From positions 136,404,740-136,468,739 of the forward strand of contig JBAIZL010000002.1 of NCBI GenBank assembly GCA_036971475.1: a stretch of DNA of 64,000 nucleotides, given 5' to 3'. The position numbers were made by a program, and so were the translations under genes. Below, one piece after another: positions 1-11,799 of this stretch. Source of the DNA: Prosapia bicincta. Lineage: Eukaryota; Arthropoda; Insecta; Hemiptera; Cercopidae. The notes below the pieces were generated by a model. That model saw only the letters and a program-made list of their open reading frames with translations. It ran no database searches and was not told where the DNA came from. Numbering within the stretch: position 1 is the first letter of the stretch; the number at the start of each line of letters is the position of its first letter.

Positions 1-118
1 TTTTTTAAAAATAATACTACATAAATAAAACTAATCAAAATAAAACAAGATAAAATAAAATAAATGTTTAAAACTAATTGTAATAATCAGAAACTAAAAT
101 TATACAAAATGTATTAAA
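1..118 (-). mobile_element. 3' end of a non-LTR retrotransposon (LINE)
   Basis: The first ~118 bases match, base by base with small differences, the 3' terminal stretch of the LINE fragment at 43866-43980, in the same orientation. Both share the end of the coding region (residues reading YN then stop on the minus strand) and the A-rich 3' leader-out. The element would continue left of the window only as its insertion junction. It is a second copy of the same family, identified by comparison inside the window rather than by a database. Confidence 0.6.
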
Positions 119-570
119 TGGGCATCAGTCGAGAACTCGTAATACTGGGCACAGGCTCCGACATCTGAGCACCGCGGACACTCCCTGACCAAGGACCAAA
201 GAGGCTAGTGGACCAGTAACCGCGGATACGTCTTCGGCAGAGCAAGCTCACAGCAGCGTCCCAGACCAGAGTTTGTCACGCTCTGGACTTTTCAGCACTC
301 CCAACGCGCAACGGTTCTGACCAGTCAAAATTCCCTAAGAGAAGATGTAAGTGTTGAAATGTGTATAGATTGTGTTGGTGTGTGTACGTGTATGTGTATG
401 CTTTGTGAGTGGTGTAGTGTTAGGCTAGGGTACCGCGAGGGACGCCAAATCCCTCGTAGGTGCGGCTAGTCCGCACCCCCCTGCGGGCAACCATTCTAAA
501 AGAAGAATTACTTTCTGTTTATAATGTAATGTAAGCCATAAGGGTATTAATACAGTAATATAAAACACAT
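119..570. other. GC-richer unique stretch with two tandem hairpins
   Basis: This segment is markedly richer in G and C than its surroundings and contains no convincing reading frame. Two perfect short hairpins lie side by side: 436-456 (7-bp stem cgaggga/tccctcg, 7-nt loop) and 459-477 (7-bp stem ggtgcgg/ccgcacc, 5-nt loop). A GTAAGT-like donor site follows at about 349. It could be a 5' untranslated exon, or more of the adjoining LINE family. Neither can be proven here. Confidence 0.35.
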
Positions 571-1123
<553 letters not shown>

Positions 1124-1612
1124 TGAGGTTTTATAAACATTTTCTTTCTTTAAAGGTTAATTGCAGAACAATATCATTAACTTTTGCAATCATAATAATT
1201 GCAGACTTTAAAATTATGGCAAAGTCATAACTTTTCTGTTAGATAGAAAAATCAGGTGTCTTGATAACCTTCTGCGAGTTATACTTCTTCTGTTAATTTA
1301 TTATTTTAAAAATAAAAATTACTGTTTATCTCTCAATCCATATCTAATCCCTTGTAATTCAATAAGCTTGAACCTAATACTCAGTTGCCATGGTAACCTA
1401 CACAGTCAATATTCACTCCATGATTTAATTAAAATAATTATATTCGATTTATCCATTAAGATTGGCGCCTCAATAAAACAAAGGAGCAGGCCTTAATACC
1501 TTCAGTGCTTTCTGCATGCATAAAGCTCACATAAGGTTTTATTTCTTGAAAGGTATTTGGTTTTACAGCTAATATCAAGCTTAGTAACCAGTCATTCTAA
1601 AATACAAGTACA
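1124..1612. other. AT-rich intergenic sequence
   Basis: Nothing recognisable on either strand: no extended frame, no inverted repeat, no element termini. Confidence 0.5.
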
Positions 1613-3640
1613 TGAGTTAACTCTAGCAATATAGGAAATAACTATAGCAAGATAAGAGATAGCTCTAGCTATATAGGGTACATATTTAGCGATATAATAG
1701 ACAGCCCCAGCAAACTAAGAAACAACTCTAGCATTATAAGAGATAGCTGTAGCAATATAATTGTTAGCTCTAGCAATATAAGGAATAGCTTAAATAATAT
1801 CGGAAATTACTTAAACAATATAAGGGATAGCTCTAGCGATATAAGGGATAGCTTTAATAATATAGGAAATAACTCTAGCAATATAAGGGATAACTCTAGA
1901 AATATAATGGATAGCTTTAAAAATATAGAAAGTAACTCCAGCAGTATAAGGAATAGCTCTAGAAATATAAGGGATAGCTCTAGCAATATAAGGGATAGCT
2001 TTAATAATATCGGAAATAACTCTAGCAATATAAGGGATAACTCTAGAAATATAATGGATAGCTTTAAAAATATAGAAAATAACTCCAGCAGTATAAGGAA
2101 TAGCTCTAGAAATATAAGGGATAGCTCTAGCAATATAAGGGATAGCTTTAATAATATAGGAAATAACTCTAGCAATATAAGGGATAACTCTAGAAATATA
2201 ATGGATAGCTTTAAAAATATAGAAAATAACTCCAGCAGTATAAGGAATAGCTCTAGAAATATAAGGGATAGCTCTAGCAATATAAGGGATAGCTTTAATA
2301 ATATCGGAAATAACTCTAGCGATATAAGGGATAGCTTTAATAATATAGGAAATAACTCTAGCAATATAAGGGATAACTCTAGAAATATAATGGATAGCTT
2401 TAAAAATATAGAAAATAACTTCAGCAGTATAAGGAATAGCTCTAGAAATAGAAGGGATAGCTCTAGCAATATAAGGGATAGCTTTAATAATATCGGAAAT
2501 AACTCTAGCAATATAAGGAATAGCTTAAATAATATCGGAAATTACTTAAACAATATAAGGGATAGCTCTAGCGATATAAGGGATAGCTTTAATAATATCG
2601 GAAATAACTCTAGCAATATAAGGGATAAATCTAGAAATATAATGGATAGCTTTAAAAATATAGGAAATAACTCCAGCAGTATAAGGAATAGCTCTAGAAA
2701 TATAAGGGATAGCTCTAGCAATATAAGGGATAGCTTTAATAATATCGGAAATAACTCTAGCGATATAAGGGATAGCTTTAATAATATAGGAAATAACTCT
2801 AGCAATATAAGGGATAACTCTAGAAATATAATGGATAGCTTTAAAAATATAGAAAATAACTCCAGCAGTATAAGGAATAGCTCTAGAAATAGAAGGGATA
2901 GCTCTAGCAATATAAGGGATAGCTTTAATAATATCGGAAATAACTCTAGCAATATAAGGAATAGCTTAAATAATATCGGAAATTACTTAAACAATATAAG
3001 GGATAGCTCTAGCGATATAAGGGATAGCTTTAATAATATCGGAAATAACTCTAGCAATATAAGGGATAAATCTAGAAATATAATGGATAGCTTTAAAAAT
3101 ATAGGAAATAACTCCAGCAGTATAAGGAATAGCTCTAGAAATATAAGGGATAGCTCTAGCGATATAAGGGATAGCATTAATAATATCGGAAATAACTCTA
3201 GCAATATAAGGGATAACTCTAGAAATATAATGGATAGCTTTAAAAATATAGGAAATAACTCCAGCAGTATAAGGAATAGCTCTAGAAATATAAGGGATAG
3301 CTCTAGCGATATAAGGGATAGCTTTAAAAATATAGGAAATAACTCCAGCAGTATAAGGAACAGCTCTAGAAATATAAGGGATAGCTCTAGCAATATAAGG
3401 GATAGCTTTAATAATATCGGAAACAACTCTAGCAATATAAGGGATAGCTCTAGCGGTATAAGGGATAGCTTTAATAATATCGGAAATAACTCTAGCAATA
3501 TAAGGGATAGCTCTAGAAATATAAGGGATAGCTCTAGAAATATAATAGATAGCTTTAAAAATATAGGAAATAACTCTAGTAGTATAAGGAATTGCTCTAG
3601 AAATATAAGAGATAGCTCTAGCAATATAAGGGATAGCTTT
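1613..3640. repeat. 21-bp minisatellite with 147-bp higher-order repeat
   Basis: The basic unit is 21 bp (type: atataagggatagctctag plus two bases). Unit variants recur in order so that a landmark unit (ATGGATAGCTTTAAAAATAT) begins at 1907, 2054, 2201, 2390, 2642, 2831, 3083 and 3230. The spacings are 147, 147, 189, 252, 189, 252 and 147, all multiples of 21. A second landmark (tagcttaaataatatcgg) begins at 1786, 2521 and 2962, spaced 735 and 441, both multiples of 147. The left 150 bases are diverged. No indel breaks the 21-bp register, so a 634-codon plus frame (1907-3811) and long minus frames stay open. The plus product is a Ser/Asn/Ile/Arg heptad-type repeat. Because the unit lacks stops in several frames, openness alone does not argue for coding, and I call it a satellite. 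Confidence 0.9.
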
Positions 3641-4110
3641 TCTAGGTCCCTTCGTGATTATTCGCAAAACCTTATTTGGGAAAACTGGAGTCTAGTGTGC
3701 GTGAGTTGCCTGCATAGGGGCCAGACGGGTGAAGGCTGCATGAGTAACATAGATACGTATATAGTAGTGGCCTCCCGAAGGACGTTATTAGCTAAAGCGT
3801 TATTTCTCTAAAGTTCCTACTTTATTTTCTCTCTGCATCTTTTGTAGTCTTATAAATAAATTTGAGGACTTTTAGATAAAATCCCACCGTATATATAGTG
3901 CTAGGTTCCCCAGAGGTGTAGTTTACAATATCTATTTATGATTAGACATCCCCAGCAGTAGGTTGGTGGAATTTTAAACTATAGAATCATCATTAAACTT
4001 GGATTATTCGACCTTGTGGGTGCTTCCATCTGCGTGGCTATTTCGAAATTATTTACAAATGGACGCCGCTAAATGCAGTAGCTATTGTCTTTAAAGGTTA
4101 TGGTATAAGC
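3641..4110. other. Unassigned sequence after the minisatellite
   Basis: The minisatellite-derived plus frame runs on for 57 residues into this unique DNA and stops at 3811. Nothing else is recognisable. Confidence 0.4.
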
Positions 4111-5149
4111 CCGGGGTCTCCAACCTACGGCCCGCGGGCCAAATCCGGACCACGAACAGATTTTTTCCGTCTCGCGGAAAACTAGCTTCCTGGAAAAAAA
4201 TTATTTGATAATATATTTCCTTTTAAGCATTTTTACCATTGAGTATGTGCACAGTACTGTACTCGTCTCTCCCTTGCCACTTTATTTGACCACTTTGCCC
4301 ACTTGGAATATTGTTAGAACTTGAGTGCACTAAGCACTGCTACCTTCACCAAGGATTTCGTTTTAGAAATCATGTCTAAGCTACGTCAAGAGTTTGACAA
4401 CCGCTTAGAAGACTTTGACCGTGCAGCAGAAGATATTCAGGTGTTTCAAAATCCTTTTAGGTATGACACTGACAAAGTGCCTGCAGAAATGCAGCTTGAA
4501 GTCATCGAACTAGGTTTTTTTCTTTTTGGATCTACCTACAAGTGGGAACAGACTTTTTCAAAAATGAAGCTTGTTAAATCTAAATACAGATCTTTCTTGT
4601 CAGACGAGCATTTGAAATCAATTCTAATGATCGAAACTACAAAATTTGAGTCCTAGATGGGCTCAAATTTTAAGTGGCAAACAAATGCAATTGTCGCACT
4701 AAAAAATAACTGTTTTTTTAAGCTCTACACTTTATGTAAACTCATGTATTGTCAAACTTTCTTTAAAATTCAATAAAGTACATTTTGTAGTAGACTGAAA
4801 AATAATTGGTCTTGTATCCTGTGTTTTCATTAGGCCTACTTCAAAACTCCTTCTACAGAACAACTATTCTATTTTATAGTAAATATAATTATTTGTTTGG
4901 TCACAGTTTTTTTTTTTTTTACAGTCACGTAACGAATTTTAGTTAGCCAACAACAAAGATAGTATATAGGGAAACACAGCAACTTTAGAGATTAAGCAAG
5001 ATTTAAATCTCAAAAACTCCCATTTAGGTCTTGATTAGAAAAAACGTCGTGTATGACGGAAGGGGGGTGGATTTTCTGTCCTGAAATACTGCCGACCCTC
5101 TAAAAGTTTTCATTGTGGCCCTTCAGTAAAATAGGTTGAAGACTCCCTA
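4111..5149 (+). mobile_element. hAT-type DNA transposon relic, internally deleted
   Basis: The left end (4111, ccggggtctccaacctac) and the right end read on the other strand (tagggagtcttcaacctat) form imperfect terminal inverted repeats. The left TIR runs on into a GC-rich cggcccgcgggcc segment typical of hAT elements. Between them only the C-terminal part of a transposase remains. I could not identify a clean 8-bp target duplication, so the exact ends are uncertain by a few bases. Confidence 0.7.
4321..4656 (+). pseudogene. hAT transposase C-terminal fragment
   Basis: This ~111-codon frame encodes the end of a hAT transposase of the type related to GTF2I-repeat/ZBED domesticated proteins. 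The block around residues 70-90 (FGSTYKWEQTFSKMK) followed by VKSKYRSFLSDEHL matches the hAT C-terminal dimerisation region. The BED finger and the catalytic core are absent. The start is arbitrary (the first codon is TTG, not ATG) because the frame enters from an internal deletion. It is not expected to be active and is most likely carried passively inside the 4111-5149 element. Confidence 0.75.
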
Positions 5150-6388
5150 CACTCCACAGCATTGTCTCTCGCACGCGCCAGTTAGTACTAGCCCAGTCAC
5201 GAGCTTTCGCCCGAACTTTTTAGTTGATATTGTGCCTGTGTCAGTTGCACTTTCTCTGTACTATAGTATATGTGAGAAAGTAAATATACAGCCTTTGGTT
5301 GAAATTTTTATTAAAGTTAGTATGTGATGTAATATTTTAGACAATTTAAATAGGTTCAAGATGAATTAATTGACAGTGTTACGGCACGGTCTAACAGTGA
5401 GCAGGTAGGAGAGGTGATGTTTTTACAATTCTGCAAAGGGTAGTACACTAAAAGCTGGGTTTGTCACCGCATTCTCTGCATTCCTTCCAGCTCGGTTCTC
5501 CTGACGGTTGTACAGTAACTTCTAAAGTGTTTGGTGTGCAAAATCTTTCATAATTGAATCTGACCCTGCGAAGAAACTAGATAGCTACTTATTAGTTGGT
5601 TGAATATTGCTAACACAGCAAGAAAACATTTTCAGAAGAAAGAAGAAAAGTTCCTGGAGCCAGTTCCATTGGTTTTGTGAAGTATTGATCATTCACATTC
5701 ATGTGATAAGAAATTAGAAAACATACAGATTTTTATTCTATAGAAGTATACACTACAGCTCATGATATAATGGAAATGAGGTTTATTGAATTTGTACCAT
5801 TACTTTTGTAAAAAATTTATTCTCTGATTCCAGAATATAATACAATGTATTCTATAAAAAAAATAATAAAAGTTTTAAAATTAAATATACAGTTTTGATA
5901 TTTTTTTTTTTTACTATAATGTATATATCTGCTGTATAGTGTGTTCACGATTAAAATGCAATTTTACTTTAAAGGGGTATTTAATGATAGGATCAGATTG
6001 GTTTATACAAAACACTTACACATTAAATCTCTTGTTTAAAGTTAACCTATATTCTAATCCTAATTACATGACAAGTCATAATGGTAATAAAATCAAATAT
6101 CTTTGAATAAGGTTAACTATCAAAGTAAAATTTCATGTAAACTGTCAGCAAAATATTAAGGTAAAACTATATTAAAATTAAGGTAAAGAAAAAATCTGTT
6201 GAAGAGGTAATAATCTGGTTATAACCAGTTTGATTATAAATAAAACAGGTTGATGGCTCTATTTTATGGAGGACGATAAATACATTTCATTCAAAAAGGT
6301 TCAACATCCAAAATTACGATTTTAACTTTCCCCCCAAAACATTATTCAAACTAATGGTAGGGATATAGTTATAATTTAGTTACATTAA
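5150..6388. other. Unassigned AT-rich sequence
   Basis: There is no supported gene. A stretch near 5540-5620 can be read as a faint hAT-like N-terminus (SDPAKKLDSYL) but is too short to call. The rest is AT-rich with homopolymer T runs. Confidence 0.4.
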
Positions 6389-7683
6389 CCCTCAGATAGG
6401 CGCGCGGGCTACAGGTGTAGCTCAGAGTTTTTGTTTAGACTACAACACATCACCTAAAACTAGTGGAGGGAAGCCTATGGTCAATAGCTGCTGTTTGTCA
6501 TCTACCCTACTCACCGACTACTCCTGTAGCCCATGCGACCTTTTGTGTTATGAGTGAACCAAAGCGTGCCCAGTTATCATGTGCAGCTATTTTGCATGAT
6601 AGCTTGTCAAATGCAGAGAAAATTCTCGTATCTTACTACACTAAACCTAAGAAGTCAGTAGTATTTCTGTCTACGATGCATGAAGGCCACAAGATTGACG
6701 AAGATTCAGGGGTTTTCAGAAACCTGAAATAATTACTTTTTATAACAAGACAAAAATTGGAGTTGACGTATTAGACCACAAATGTGTGGTAAATACAATG
6801 TAGCAAGAAATACGAAACTATGACCTATGGTTTTTTATATTTTTTTAATATAGCACGCATCCATGAGTCCAGAATTTACATTGTTAACAAACCTGGATTG
6901 TCACCATTGTCAAGAAGCAAGTTTATTACAAACATTGCTTGGGATCAAATTGTTTCTAAAGTAAGAGAAAGGTTTAATGTTACTATGCTACCTGTATAAC
7001 TAAAGAGGCAAGCAAGAAACCTTCTTGGAATTCGGGCCCTTCTTGGATGAACCCCGGCCTGAACATCAACCTATAGACAACAAGGTTGGGCGCTGCTACA
7101 GGTGTGGTAGAGGGAGGGATAGATCAACCTGGAAGTGCTACAACCAATGTGGAGATATGCCCTGACCACACCCTGCTAGTATGTAACATTCCTATGGAAG
7201 CTACGCACCAATAAAACATTGGAAAGAACAATAATAACATCTTTGTTTGTAAGTGCATGGTCCTACCCATTTAACCTAAAATGTATTTATTTGGTAAAAA
7301 CCACTTTTTTACACATAACAATGTGTAATTTTTAAGGTTTTTAAAAATCTGTGTACTATTTCTGATGAATTATATTTAAAAATAAATAAATTTTATAGTA
7401 TCTTTATCCTAATTTTTTTTTAGTTTTACGCACCTAAAGTTGGGAGTAATTTGTGGCATAAAATTAATATAATCAGATTACAATGTTTATACTCAATTTA
7501 AAATTGAAATCTTACATTTATTTTTATAAGAATATATTAAAAAGTATAATATGAAATAGTTAAAGAGTAACAAAGTAAACAAATATTTTTTAGTAATAAA
7601 TTTTTAATAAAAAGGGAGTGGGCTACAGTGGTAGCCCATGCGCCTCAATGTGTTACTTTTGTAACCATGCGCCTACCGAAGGG
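6389..7683 (+). mobile_element. piggyBac-family element, full ends, decayed transposase
   Basis: The element is bounded by TTAA at 6385-6388 and TTAA at 7684-7687, the hallmark target duplication of piggyBac. Its ends are inverted repeats: left CCCTCAGATAGGCGC, right (reverse complement) CCCTTCGGTAGGCGC, with 11 of 15 matching. A GTAGCCCATGCG-type motif is repeated subterminally (about 6526 and 7632). Length is 1295 bp, about half of an autonomous element, consistent with loss of the N-terminal two thirds of the transposase. Confidence 0.85.
6541..7200 (+). pseudogene. piggyBac transposase C-terminal pseudogene
   Basis: Successive frames read like the second half of a piggyBac transposase. 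VVFLSTMHEGHKIDED corresponds to the 'LSSMH' region. A shifted frame gives YNKTKIGVDVLDHKC, matching the conserved YNxTKGGVDxLDQ block. Then come WPMVFYIF and a long stretch ending near 7000. Finally a cysteine-rich tail at about 7088-7160 (RCYRCGRGRDRSTWKCYNQC) matches the C-terminal zinc-binding domain. Frameshifts and stops separate these blocks, and the first catalytic Asp region is gone, so it is inactive. Confidence 0.8.
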
Positions 7684-7687
7684 TTAA

Positions 7688-8040
7688 ATATAATTCCACA
7701 GCTAATTAGGGCTAAATTGTTGTTCTTAACAGAGGTAATGTTGGTGTTAACAATATGAATGCAATGAAATTTAGTTGACAAATTTAATATTATTAAAATG
7801 GTTTGTACATTACTAGAATTACTTTATAATATTTTTTCTAGTATATAAGTCATTATTGTCTTGTCCAGTTCATTAGAAGCCTTCAATAACATTTTACATC
7901 TACGTAAAGTTTTACATCAATAGATGACAATTTACATTGACATAGTAAATAGTTATTTCATTTACTATTGACAAATTGAAATAAGGTACCATCAAGCAGG
8001 TACCATCAAAAAGTTATTTTGGCACTTAAAATGAATTAAA
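7688..8040. other. AT-rich spacer
   Basis: Nothing recognisable. Contains a short direct repeat of aaggtaccatcaa-type sequence around 7983-8010. Confidence 0.4.
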
Positions 8041-8460
8041 ATTGCTTGATGTAATCATCTCAAATTCACTGATTAGACTATATTTAAAAAGTACTTAACC
8101 AAGTGAATACGTAATGGCTTACTTGTTGATGCGTTTCAAAACATTCCTTCCTTTTACGAAGCTAACACATACACAGACATACATACTAAAACATTCTCCA
8201 CATATTAAAACAAAGTAAAAAGTATACAGACACTACGCAACAGATAAAGAAAACATATTAAATGATCACACAGATTTTGAAGCCAACAAATTTTTCCATT
8301 ACATAGCACACAACCAAAATAATCCACCTCTTCTACAGTCAAGAATCCATCCCAACAACCTTTGTAAATAACGCTACGCCAGTAGAGGCTTTGCTTCGTA
8401 AAAGGAACGATTATTTCGAAACGCGAAATATAAGCCCTTACATATTCACTTAGTTAAGTA
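8041..8460. mobile_element. PLE fold-back, tail family F (interrupted)
   Basis: The two flanks are inverted copies of one tail. The left flank reads cttacttgttgatgcgtttc and the right flank carries gctttgcttcgtaaaaggaa with cgaaacgcgaaatataagcc. The same family forms a cleaner palindrome at 34140-34440. Between the arms (8165-8365) lies ~200 bases of A/C-rich sequence resembling decayed PLE coding DNA on the plus strand. Confidence 0.6.
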
Positions 8461-10129
8461 ACTTTTAATCATAGTGAAATGAATTACCGGTATGCTGTAA
8501 ATTGTTTGTCTATTAGTTTAGGTGTTTGATAAATTTTTAAAATGAAAATTATTTTGAAATTATTTTCTTCAAAATCAATATTTTGATTTGGGAGAAGTTT
8601 GTTTTATTTAATATTGGTTGTTTTAATATAAATAGACATATAAATGTTATATATCTAAGTAAAAAACTTGAGCGAGAAAGGAGTCAGCATGATAAAATGC
8701 TCTAGTTTTTCCACTTCATTATAAATATTTCCATATGAATAATATTAATGTTTTTAGTAAAAATGAACTTCTTAATGAAGCTTGTAGTTTTTGTTGTACA
8801 TCTAGTGTAACATGTTTACTAGAAAATATCAGTAGGTAGTGTTTATTTGCTAAGTGATGTCAATAAAAACATGGTAATGAAATTTTAATAAATGTTAATG
8901 AACATGTTTTTCCTTCTTTAGTAAACAATTCTAAAGAGCTGTATACCACAAAATATGTATTTTCATTAAACTTAAACACAAATTTGTAAATTTAAAGTTT
9001 GCAATTTAAGTAACTTTACAGTCATGAAAAACCTTTCTAGAAAAGTTACTATTAAGGTTTTTAAGTTACTAATTCCATTGAGAAAAATATAGAATGTTAA
9101 GCAACTATTGTAACTAAACATTTGTATTAAAAATCTAGTAAAGTGAAACAGTTTATATAGATAATCTTACACAGGCTAATCCTAGATACTTTGCAGGAGA
9201 GTATAATTCTTTTACGGATTGTAGAGTGCAGGTATCTTTTGGACAAAATCTGAACTATTTGGTATTTAAAAAGTAATTTTAGTTGTAGGGTTCACTAAAT
9301 GCAGTAATTGTCAATTGTTTTAGCACAAAATCAGTAAAAAAAAGGATATTTATATTTGTAACGTCTTGTCTACTTGTAGCTTATTCGACTAATTATATTT
9401 TTAAACTTCTCATAATTAAGTTTTAAAAAAATTTATAAATTCAATAAAGTAAAATTTGTTGGTTTCATTCAATGTAGATTTAGTTGATAATAGATCCACT
9501 TGGAGCTCTGATTTTCCATAAGACCAGCTGTACACATTTGAAGTATCAGATAAGGATTTCTTATAATCTATCTATACAAGTAGAATGTTGCAAAGTGAAA
9601 CCAGTTTTTAATTTAGTGAATTGTACTCACATGAAAAGTGGAGTGAATGAGTATGTTCACGTTTTTAAAACACTAATGGTAAAAAATTGAAGTTGTGTTT
9701 GGCCAGCTATGAATTTTGCTCACGTAATTATTAAAACACAGACTATTATTAATTACTTTTAAGATAAATCAAGTTATTTCTTTAACTTTATGAAAAGATT
9801 CAGAATTATAAAATAAACAATAGTTTTAATCAACTACTACAAAAAATCTTAGTAAAAATATATTTCTAGAATTTTTAAAGAATCATTGTTTTTTAGATTA
9901 AAGAAGAAATATTTAGATTAAATGATGTTGAAACAATAATTTTAAGGTAAAATAATACTTGACAAAGACTACAAAATCTATCCTAACTATATACTTTGTA
10001 TTTATATTTTCATGAATCTACACTACTGCTGTTATTAAGAATTAACATAACTGATAAAAGACTGTTTTTAACTATAAAGGAAAATTTCAACATACATTCT
10101 TCTTGTTTTTCAAAAATTTGTTGTTCCTG
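8461..10129. other. AT-rich sequence without recognisable genes
   Basis: I see no coding region or element termini. A 68-codon frame at 9484-9690 has no recognisable motif and no splice-site support. Confidence 0.4.
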
Positions 10130-10780
10130 ACGAGCTGGTTGCTAATTATTTATTACAATTTGAAATTACTTGCGACCAGAGATTTTATTAATATAAATTG
10201 TTAACTTACACTTGGAAGTATCGTTTTCGTCTAGCAGCTTCTCCAGCCTCATGTTTCTGCTGCTAGTATCGATGCAGTTGTGATTTTCGCTTCCAATTTT
10301 TGAAAGGTAAAAGTGATGTGTTTAAAGAGTATGTGTATTCTGTATCGTGTTTGTTTTACATTTAAAATGTAATTTTCATGTGTGTTGCTATGTTTGTATA
10401 TTTCGTATTGTTTTAATGTGTTTAATTTGTGCCCTTTTTTGCATGTGTGGAAGATGTTCATGTTATTTTCCATACTATTGCATAAGTGGTTAGTGTCCAT
10501 TAAGTGATTTCCACAGGTGAATTCACTAAAAATATGCAGTGCATTCATGTGTTTTTTATATTTTCTAATGAAATATCTGCCTGTTTGTCCAATGTAGAAC
10601 TCATTGCAATCGGTGCATTGCAGTACATGCATTGAGTCATATGAATTAGTTTCATTTTGTTATTATTCTTGTTGAGTAGTTTTCTGTGTAGTTTGTCTAT
10701 TAAATATTGGTCATACCCTTACATAAAAACTCGGTTGATGAGTGAGTCAAAGAAACCTGATTTCTTAAGAATTTGGCAAT
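10130..10780 (-). mobile_element. Penelope-like element fragment (GIY-YIG end), tail family I
   Basis: Reading on the minus strand, 10632-10249 encodes the C-terminal GIY-YIG endonuclease of a PLE: CTDCNEFYIGQTGRYF followed by MENNMNIF, HKLNTLKQYEIYKHSNTH. Downstream (10250-10130) is the non-coding tail, with GACGAAAACGATACTTCC and GTAAGTTAACAATTT. The reverse transcriptase is missing. The copy at 10781-11690 is the same family in the opposite orientation, so the two lie head to head. Confidence 0.8.
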
Positions 10781-11690
10781 GTTTTGACGACTAAATTGTC
10801 GTCCTCATTCAGTCCTACAAGTATAATAGACAGATACACTGATACACTACACATCATATCACCCAATACAAAAACATTCAGCTTTCAAACATCTACAACA
10901 CAGACTAACAAGAAACCTATGTCCACAACCAACTACTCAGAGGAACTAGGCACAATCAAGTATTTAGCTCACAAAAACGGGTAAGACCAATATAGACAAA
11001 CTACATAGAAAAATACTCAACAAGATTAATAACAAAAAAAAACATGAACACAAATTCATCACCCTCACATACATAGACAAACTCACATATAAAAAAGCAC
11101 ACCAATTCAAGAAAGGTACAATGTAGCTTATAGAACACCAAATAAAAGCCCAACAGCTATCAGACACAACAACACATACAATAATCCAGGAATATCCAAA
11201 CTACAATGCACCAATTGCAATAAGTTCTACACTGGACAAACAGGCAGATATTTCACTGAAAGATATAACGAATACATAAATGCACTGCACATTTCTAGTG
11301 AATCCACCTGTGGAAATCACCTCATGGACACTAACCACTTATGCAATAGTATGGAAAATAACATCAACATCCTCCACACATGCAGAAAATGCCACAAATT
11401 AAACACATTAAAACAATACGAAATATACAAACATAGCAACACACATAAAAATGACTTTCTAAATGGACAAACACGATACAGACACACATACTTTTTGATC
11501 ACATCACTTCTAAATTTCAAGAATTGGAACCGTAAATCACAACTGCAGCGATACTAGCAGCAGAAACATGAGGCTGAGGAAACTGTTAGATGAAAATGTT
11601 ACTTCCAAGTGTAAGTTAACAATTTCAATAACTTATACTAATAGAACGTCTGGTCGCAAAGAATTTCAAATTCTAATTTAAGAAAAATCA
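10781..11690 (+). mobile_element. Penelope-like element fragment, tail family I, plus strand
   Basis: From about 10840 the frame TTNYSEELGTIKYLAHKNG matches the region between reverse transcriptase and endonuclease of PLEs. From 11200, CTNCNKFYTGQTGRYF and HKLNTLKQYEIYKHSNTH mark the GIY-YIG domain. In this copy the YIG of the motif is YTG. Stops and frameshifts interrupt it. The tail 11525-11690 (ATACTAGCAGCAGAAACATG, then GTAAGTTAACAATTT) matches the inverted neighbour at 10130-10260 closely. Confidence 0.8.
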
Positions 11691-11799
11691 TTTTTTTATT
11701 TTAATTTTTTTTTCAACATATCTAAATATGAAAATCAGAGTTGATAGTAAATTTGTCAAGTATTGCTATTTTTTTTTAAATTTATTATTCATCATCACA

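Noticed and set aside
1807..3624. Minus-strand Leu-rich frames in the minisatellite
   Set aside because: They mirror the plus unit; openness follows from the 21-bp unit lacking stops.
4321..4656. Domesticated host gene of the GTF2I-repeat/ZBED type
   Set aside because: The fragment lies within element termini, lacks the N-terminal and catalytic parts, and has no start codon or splice sites.
5136..5327. 63-codon plus frame after the hAT relic
   Set aside because: No motif, no conserved neighbour, composition like surrounding non-coding DNA.
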